Assembly (NCBI GenBank): GCA_035536935.1
Contig: DATLNC010000183.1
Coordinates: 1 to 64,000 of the forward strand
Reading direction: 5' to 3'
Length of the DNA: 64,000 bases
Source of the DNA: DATMER01 sp035536935
GTDB lineage: Bacteria > Acidobacteriota > Thermoanaerobaculia > Multivoradales > UBA5704
Part shown: positions 60,201-64,000 of the stretch, one piece after another
Layout: the number at the start of each line of letters is the position of its first letter
Position numbering within the stretch: position 1 is the first letter of the stretch
Program-made: the position numbers and the translations under genes
The notes under the pieces: model-generated
Told to the model about the DNA's origin: nothing
What the model saw: the letters and a program-made list of their open reading frames with translations, nothing else
Database searches by the model: none

Positions 60201-60718
60201 ACAACGTCTGGGCCAACGAGCGCCTGCTGCGCTTCGTGCCGCGCGAGCAGCTCGACGAGCGCTCCCGCCGGCCGTTCATCGCTCCCGAGGAGGAGTGGAA
60301 CCACTTCAACAACGCCAGGGTCGCGGCCGAGCTGCAGGACGCCGGGGTCGAGGTCCAGCTCGGCGCTCATGGCCAGCGCGAGGGGTTGGGCGCGCACTGG
60401 GAGCTGCGCATGTTCGTCCAGGGAGGCATGACCCCGCTGGAGGCGCTCCGGGCCGGCACGATCGACGGTGCCCGCTACCTCGGCTTGGACAAGGACATCG
60501 GCTCCCTCGAGCCGGGCAAGCTGGCCGACCTGGTCATCCTGGACGCGAACCCGCTGGAAAAGATCGAGAATGCCGAGCAGGTCGGGCTGGTGATGCTCAA
60601 CGGCCGGCTTTACGAAGGCCAGAGGCTGGACGAGGTGGGCAATCATCCGCACAAGCGCGAGCCCTTCTTCTGGGAGCGCAAGGCGCCCGCGTTCGGGGAG
60701 GTCAAGGCGGTCCCGTGA
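57254..60718 (+). CDS. Secreted TolB-like propeller fused to amidohydrolase
   Basis: About 1154 residues. Signal peptide residues 1-24 (MKRSLLCLLALGIALVSALP). Residues about 38-112 are a Glu/Lys/Gln-rich low-complexity stretch. Residues about 125-740 contain repeated PD40/TolB-type blades (SPDGKEIAFDLLGDLYTI; SPNGKQIAFTSDQGG; SPDGRYLYYSQDVT). The C-terminal 400 residues form an amidohydrolase barrel: VIPGLVDVHWHGAFG (HxH metal ligands), a Lys in AISVKSYNQP, HTGIEHSIP and a final ARYLGLDKDIGSLEPGKLAD. Likely a periplasmic hydrolase acting on a peptide, dipeptide or cyclic amide; substrate unknown. Confidence 0.93.
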   Translation: MKRSLLCLLALGIALVSALPIASAHEGPHGPRARAQDQQKPPEAKPPEERQKDEQKEEEELQEKQKREQEPEENASELQKEQKEGGAPPPGEIATKEGEGEEKEKKEEKWDVNNPAMGPSKDVQIDVAEGTWMSLDVSPDGKEIAFDLLGDLYTIPIGGGEARALTSDVAWQMQPRYSPNGKQIAFTSDQGGGDNVWVMDRDGKNAKQVTKESFRLLNSPSWEPGGEYIVARKHFTAQRSLGAGEMWLYHRSGGGGLQMTKKPNDQKDAGEPVFSPDGRYLYYSQDVTPGPIFEYNKDPTTEIFVIQRLDRQSGETERFVVGAGGSIRPTPSPDGKLLAFIRRVRGKSVIHLQDLRSGEEWPIYDGLDRDMQETWSIHGVYPSMAWLPDSKSLVFWAGGKIHRIETASRKVSDIPFHVKATKKVYEAVRFPVEVAPDEFPTRMLRWTQVSPKGDRAVYQALGHLYVRNLPNGTPKRLTRQDDHFENFPSFSRDGKWIAYTTWNDKELSTVRVVSADGGQGRVVVDAPGHYVEPVFSPDGKTIVFRRAEGGFLRSPAWSREVGIYKVAGSGGKPELITEEGFTAHFGASNDRLFVVRPGEKTELVSLGLDGKDERVHLSSENALEMRVSNDERWVAFVDHFNAYVAPFVVTGQPIEIGPETSAIPVTKVTREAGQYLHWSGDSKQLHWTLGPELFSLDLKNAFTFLEGSPEKLPDPLTSGVDIGLRAKADKPAGTVAVVGARIVTMKGEEVIEDGTVVVEGNRIRAVGPRGQVPVPKDAHVVDAKGKTVIPGLVDVHWHGAFGTDDIIPQENWNTYSTLAFGVTTLHDPSNDTGTVFSAAEMQRAGMIVSPRIFSTGTILYGATLPVTAKVESLEDARGHIRRMKAAGAISVKSYNQPRREQRQQILAAAREMGIMVVPEGGSLFQHNMSEVVDGHTGIEHSIPVAKIYNDVKQLWSGTKVGYTPTLIVGYGGIWGENWFYAHDNVWANERLLRFVPREQLDERSRRPFIAPEEEWNHFNNARVAAELQDAGVEVQLGAHGQREGLGAHWELRMFVQGGMTPLEALRAGTIDGARYLGLDKDIGSLEPGKLADLVILDANPLEKIENAEQVGLVMLNGRLYEGQRLDEVGNHPHKREPFFWERKAPAFGEVKAVP

Positions 60719-60749
60719 TACCCTAGCGGGCACATTCCGCGGAGGCAGT

Positions 60750-61553
60750 ATGACCACGAAGAAGGACGGCGAAGGCCAGGGCAGCTACGTCTTCCGTGTC
60801 CGCGAGGACACCCGGCGCTACGTCCAGGACCTGCTCAACGAGAACGACCGGCTGCGCCGGCTGGTGGCGGGGCTGGAGAGCGACAAGGGCCGTCTCCTGG
60901 GCGAGAAGATGTCGCTCCAGGAGAAGGTCCTGGCCCTGCGCGAGGAGCTCGACCGGGTCTCCCACGAGCAGGCCGACCTTCGCCGCCAGCTCGCCGACGT
61001 GGAGGCCTCCAACCAGAAGTACTCGCACCAGTACATCGAGGTGGAGAGCCAGAACAACAACCTGGCGAACCTCTACGTCGCGAGCTACCAGCTCCACAGC
61101 ACGCTCGACCGGGCCGAGGTGGTCTCCGCGATCAAGGAGATCGTCATCAACCTGATCGGCTCCGAGGAGCTGGCGATCTACGAGATGAGCCCGGACGGCA
61201 CGGCGCTGCGGCTGGCAGGCTGGTTCGGCATCGACCCGGCCATCTACGGCACCGTGACGGTCGGCTCGGGGATCATCGGGAAGACGGTCGCGACCGGCGA
61301 GATCTGGCTCCCCGGCAAGGGCATGGACCTCCAGCCCGCGCCGCGGGAGTCGAACCTCTCGGTCTGCATCCCGCTGAAGCTGGAGGAAAGGGTGATCGGA
61401 GCGCTCGCCGTCTTCCGCCTGCTCCCCCAGAAGACCGCCTTCGAGGCGATCGACTACGAGCTCTTCAACCTGCTGGCCACCCACGCCGCCACGGCCCTGT
61501 ATCTTTCCCGGCTCCACGCCGAGAGCCAGGCAGCAGTGAAGTCAGTTCCCTGA
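60750..61553 (+). CDS. Coiled-coil GAF-domain protein
   Basis: 267 residues. GGAGG precedes the ATG. Residues about 20-105 are a coiled coil (YVQDLLNENDRLRRLVAGLE, MSLQEKVLALREELDRVSHE). Residues about 110-250 form a GAF domain (LHSTLDRAEVVSAIKEIVIN, then VGSGIIGKTVATGEIWLPGK and SVCIPLKLEERVIGALAVF). No catalytic output is attached. The final codons and stop overlap the first unit of array A3. It may pair with the nearby Crp regulator or a kinase elsewhere; adjacency only. Confidence 0.9.
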   Translation: MTTKKDGEGQGSYVFRVREDTRRYVQDLLNENDRLRRLVAGLESDKGRLLGEKMSLQEKVLALREELDRVSHEQADLRRQLADVEASNQKYSHQYIEVESQNNNLANLYVASYQLHSTLDRAEVVSAIKEIVINLIGSEELAIYEMSPDGTALRLAGWFGIDPAIYGTVTVGSGIIGKTVATGEIWLPGKGMDLQPAPRESNLSVCIPLKLEERVIGALAVFRLLPQKTAFEAIDYELFNLLATHAATALYLSRLHAESQAAVKSVP

Positions 61554-61740
61554 CGTCTGACATGACTTCCGGGGGCTCGGATCTCAGTTCCGGGCCGCCG
61601 GAAGTGAGTTCCGGGGGGCGGGAAGTGACTTCCGGACAGGGGGAAGTCATTTCCGGACGTTGGGAAGTGAGTTCCGGGCCTTGAGAAGTGAGTTCCGGAC
61701 GGTGGGAAGTGAGCTCAGATCGCTCGGAAGTGACTTCCGA
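61537..61740 (+). repeat. Array A3: 10 units of the 21-bp GGAAGTSACTTCC family
   Basis: Unit starts at 61537, 61558, 61579, 61600, 61621, 61642, 61663, 61684, 61705 and 61726: every step is exactly 21 bp. The unit at 61579 is the GGATCTCA variant. The first unit overlaps the last codons of the GAF gene, the last ends nine bases before the Crp stop. Between convergent genes, same orientation as A1. Confidence 0.94.
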
Positions 61741-61748
61741 GCCGTACC

Positions 61749-62444
61749 TCAGTGGCAATACCGGGTCAGATCCTTGCGGTTGAGCACCCGGATCCGGTGG
61801 TCCGGCTGCACGGCGATGAGTCCGCGCTGCTTCAATTCCACGACAACCTGGTTCACCCGCTCGCGGGAGGCTCCCACGATCTCGCCGAGGTCGCTCTGGG
61901 TGAGGCGCAGCGGGATCGTCACCTGGCCTCCCGCCTCGCGGCTGCCGTAACGGTCGGCCAGGGCGAGGATCTGGCGGGCGACCCGGCCGGCCACGTCCAG
62001 CGTGCAGAGCGCCTGGATCTGCTCGTTCGCGAAGCGCAGGCGGATCGAGAGCAGCCGCACCAGGTTGTTGGCGAGCGGCGTCATGTTGCGCAGGCAGCTC
62101 TGGAAGGTGCTGCGGTCCATCCAGAGAAGCCGGGACTTCTCCGTGGTCACCACGTTGGCGGAGCGGCCCGAGCTGTCGATCAGGCTCATCTCGCCCACCG
62201 TGTCCCCGCGGCCGAGGAAGGCGAGGATGACCTCGCGGCCGTCCTCGTGGCTGACGTAGATCTTCACCGTCCCCTCGAGGATGACGTAGACCACCTCCCC
62301 GGGCTGCTCGACCGTGATGAAGTTCGTGCCGGCCGGGACGGAAGAGGAGCGCAGGAGCCCGTTCAGGTGGGCGAGGTCCTCGGCGGACAACCCCTGGAAG
62401 AGCTCCAGCTCCCCCAGGGCACGGGGATCTTCGATGGCGGGCAT
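61749..62444 (-). CDS. Crp/Fnr family transcription regulator
   Basis: 231 residues from ATG 62444. N-terminal cyclic-nucleotide-binding fold (VPAGTNFITVEQPGEVVYVI, GREVILAFLGRGDTVGEMSL). C-terminal winged helix contains LTQSDLGEIVGASRERVNQV, the recognition helix, ending in HRIRVLNRKDL. The cAMP-contact Arg of Crp (in RSxxA) is present as SSGRSANVVT. No Fe-S cysteines, so Fnr-type sensing is unlikely. Divergence upstream starts 11 bases from the aminotransferase stop. Confidence 0.94.
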   Translation of the reverse strand: MPAIEDPRALGELELFQGLSAEDLAHLNGLLRSSSVPAGTNFITVEQPGEVVYVILEGTVKIYVSHEDGREVILAFLGRGDTVGEMSLIDSSGRSANVVTTEKSRLLWMDRSTFQSCLRNMTPLANNLVRLLSIRLRFANEQIQALCTLDVAGRVARQILALADRYGSREAGGQVTIPLRLTQSDLGEIVGASRERVNQVVVELKQRGLIAVQPDHRIRVLNRKDLTRYCH

Positions 62445-62455
62445 TGCGGGGGATT

Positions 62456-63601
62456 CTAACGCCCCAGGAGCCCGGCCAGTACCTCCACCCCGCGCCCGAC
62501 CACGTCCGGAGGCGCGGCCGTGAAGCAGACCCGGAGGTGGGTCGGATAGGGTCCGAAGCTCTGGCCGGGCGCCGCGAACAGCCCGCGCTCCACGCAGTCC
62601 TCCAGCATCCCCGGCAGCCCGCGCCCGTCCAGATGGTCCGCCACGTCCATGAACAGGAAGGTGCTCCCCTGCGGCGGCTCCAGGCCCAGGCGCGCGGCCG
62701 CCCGGTCTCCGGTCTCCTTGTACAGCCGGCGGGCGTTCTCGATCCATCTGTCTCCGAGCTCGCTCATGGCCCGCAGGGCCGCGATCTGGGAGGCAGTCGG
62801 CGTGCTATAGAAGCTGTGCAAGCCGATCTTCCGCAGCTCGTCGACCGCCTTGGCCGGACCCACGATGTAGCCGCAACGGTTGCCGGCCATGCCGTAGGCC
62901 TTGGAAAAAGAGTGGGTGGAGAAGGTGCGCTCCGGCGCCAGCGGGCGGGTGTAGGTGTGCTCCCCCTCGAAGACGTAGTCCTCGTAGACTTCGTCGGCGA
63001 TGAGCCAGAGGTCCTCGCTCTGGGCCCAGGCCACCAGGGCCTCGATCCAGGAGCGCGGGATGGTCCGGCCCGCGGGGTTGTTCGGCGTGCTCAGATAGAG
63101 GGCCACAGTGCGGGCGGTCTTCTTGGCCCTCACCGCCTCGACCGCCGTCTCCGGGGAATCGACCGCGCCGAGGAAGGGGACGTCGACCGGCACCCCGTGG
63201 AAGGAGCGGACGATGCCGGTGATCAGCGGCCAGTGGGGGGCAAGGATGAGGACCTCGTCTCCTGGGGCCACGATCGCGCCGGCCACGGCGCCGAGGCCGC
63301 CGGTGGCCCCGGCCGCGACCAGCACGTTTTCCCGGCTGGTGGGGACGCCGGTGCGCTCGCGCGCCCGCCCGGCGATGGCGTCGAGGAGGGCGGGCATGCC
63401 CTGGGGCGCGGCGTAGCGGTGCATCCCGGGGTGGTCCGCGACCCGGATGTCCTCCATGCGGCAGCCCTCGGCGGGCTCCATCCAGGTGTCGCCGACGTGG
63501 AGCGGATAGACCTCGCCCTGGAAGGTGGCGAGGCGGTGGGCGAGCGCCGAGTAGACGTTGCCGGCGATGTCCTGGACCGACGGCGAGAAGCGTGGCGGCA
63601 T
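62456..63601 (-). CDS. Class I/II PLP-dependent aminotransferase
   Basis: 381 residues. Fold type I motifs: AAGATGGLGAVAGAIV (cofactor phosphate), YLSTPNNPAGRTIP, DEVYEDYVF, and the PLP-Lys in THSFSKAYGMAGNRCGYI. LRVCFTAAP includes the substrate-carboxylate Arg. Likely an amino acid: 2-oxoacid aminotransferase such as aspartate- or alanine-type; no neighbour tells its substrate. GTG/ATG start at 63601 lies near MPPRFSPSVQ. Confidence 0.92.
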   Translation of the reverse strand: MPPRFSPSVQDIAGNVYSALAHRLATFQGEVYPLHVGDTWMEPAEGCRMEDIRVADHPGMHRYAAPQGMPALLDAIAGRARERTGVPTSRENVLVAAGATGGLGAVAGAIVAPGDEVLILAPHWPLITGIVRSFHGVPVDVPFLGAVDSPETAVEAVRAKKTARTVALYLSTPNNPAGRTIPRSWIEALVAWAQSEDLWLIADEVYEDYVFEGEHTYTRPLAPERTFSTHSFSKAYGMAGNRCGYIVGPAKAVDELRKIGLHSFYSTPTASQIAALRAMSELGDRWIENARRLYKETGDRAAARLGLEPPQGSTFLFMDVADHLDGRGLPGMLEDCVERGLFAAPGQSFGPYPTHLRVCFTAAPPDVVGRGVEVLAGLLGR

Positions 63602-63619
63602 CAGATCACCAAGACGCTT

Positions 63620-64000
63620 TTACCAGGAAATGATCAGCCCGACCGAAGCCTCGCCCTGGAACAGGCCCTCGTCGGACCTGAACCGGTCGTTGCGGTCGTC
63701 GAAGCCCGTTTCCAGGTCCACCCAATAGCCCCGGCCCTCGAAGCGCAGGCCGACGTTTTCGGCGAAAAAGACCTTGATACCGCCGCCGAAGTTGCCCGAG
63801 AAGCGGCTCTCGGCTTCCACATCCGGGCGGTCGGGCTCGATGCGCGCGATGCCGAGGCCGCCGGAGAAGAAGCCCTGGACCTGGCCCGGCCCCCACTGAT
63901 AGAGGATGCCGGCGTTGACGATGTCGACCGTCACGTCCCCGAGGCTCTGCTCCGGGGTGAAGAGGCCCGCGTCGACGATGAACTCGCTGTTCTGGCGGTT
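63620..64000 (-). CDS. Small outer-membrane beta-barrel protein, 5' end outside window
   Basis: The frame is open to the window edge (127 codons visible). Alternating aromatic strands (GILYQWGPGQVQGFFSGGLG, RFSGNFGGGIKVFFAENVGL, LRFEGRGYWVDLE) and the C-terminal strand ending ASVGLIISW with a terminal Trp are typical of eight-stranded OmpX/OmpW-like barrels recognised by the BAM machine. The signal peptide lies beyond the edge. 19 bases upstream of the aminotransferase start. Confidence 0.82.
   Translation of the reverse strand, partial: NRQNSEFIVDAGLFTPEQSLGDVTVDIVNAGILYQWGPGQVQGFFSGGLGIARIEPDRPDVEAESRFSGNFGGGIKVFFAENVGLRFEGRGYWVDLETGFDDRNDRFRSDEGLFQGEASVGLIISW

Overview
The window is a dense, high-GC (about two-thirds G+C by eye) stretch of a Gram-negative, diderm bacterial chromosome. 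The diderm evidence is BamD, a CpoB-like Tol-Pal protein, OmpA, several outer-membrane barrels, TatA and a RseP-type protease. The mix of genes (a DUF4388 protein, a DUF3516 helicase, a Ser/Thr kinase fused to a receiver-like domain, a GrdB-family selenoprotein, a TldD/PmbA pair) fits Acidobacteriota or a close neighbour, perhaps Thermoanaerobaculia. That placement is inference from gene content, not a computed phylogeny. No rRNA, tRNA, CRISPR array, prophage or transposase was seen.

Layout. 1-3.2 kb: the 3' part of a GGDEF protein, then a minus-strand set with an orphan PEP-synthase-like middle domain, a secreted cyclophilin and a selenoprotein read through an in-frame UGA. 3.3-10.5 kb: a Ski2-like helicase, a secreted trypsin-like protease and the TldD/PmbA pair. 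10.6-16.4 kb: acyl-CoA carboxylase, glyA, folC, accD. 16.4-24.1 kb: the receiver-kinase, yebC, ruvC, a DUF4388 protein, a barrel protein and OmpA. 24.3-27.4 kb: gatB-ftsE-ftsX. 27.5-33.3 kb: a small coiled-coil gene, a methyltransferase, pgeF, rlmN, an AmgK-like kinase, tatA and a lytic transglycosylase. 33.4-38.5 kb: an envelope gene group (PASTA protein-rpe-bamD-cpoB linked by four-base overlaps, then LysM and Fis-like genes). 38.5-45.2 kb: nfo, then a peroxiredoxin-like gene, rseP, cdsA, uppS, truA and a membrane glycosyltransferase. 45.2-51.4 kb: GT2, GNAT, Uma2, pcrA and a small convergent pair. 51.5-57.1 kb: a divergent ClpX-like ATPase next to a secreted HELGH metallopeptidase, a ferritin-like protein, and an ECF sigma/anti-sigma/secreted-protein cassette. 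57.2-64 kb: a propeller-amidohydrolase fusion, a GAF protein, a Crp regulator, an aminotransferase and a truncated barrel protein.

The most unusual content is between genes. Five intergenic arrays are built of degenerate, near-palindromic units phased every 20 or 21 bp. Three share one sequence family (5.9, 28.6 and 61.5 kb) and two are unrelated in sequence (13.8 and 48.0 kb) but have the same architecture; four of the five lie between convergent genes. Other compact repeats include six copies of a C/T-rich hairpin element (one inside a coding sequence), a 110-bp element with 29-bp terminal inverted repeats, and an inverted array of 9-bp units. Several genes have a TA-rich -10-like hexamer 6 to 10 bases before the start codon and no evident Shine-Dalgarno sequence, which suggests leaderless transcripts.
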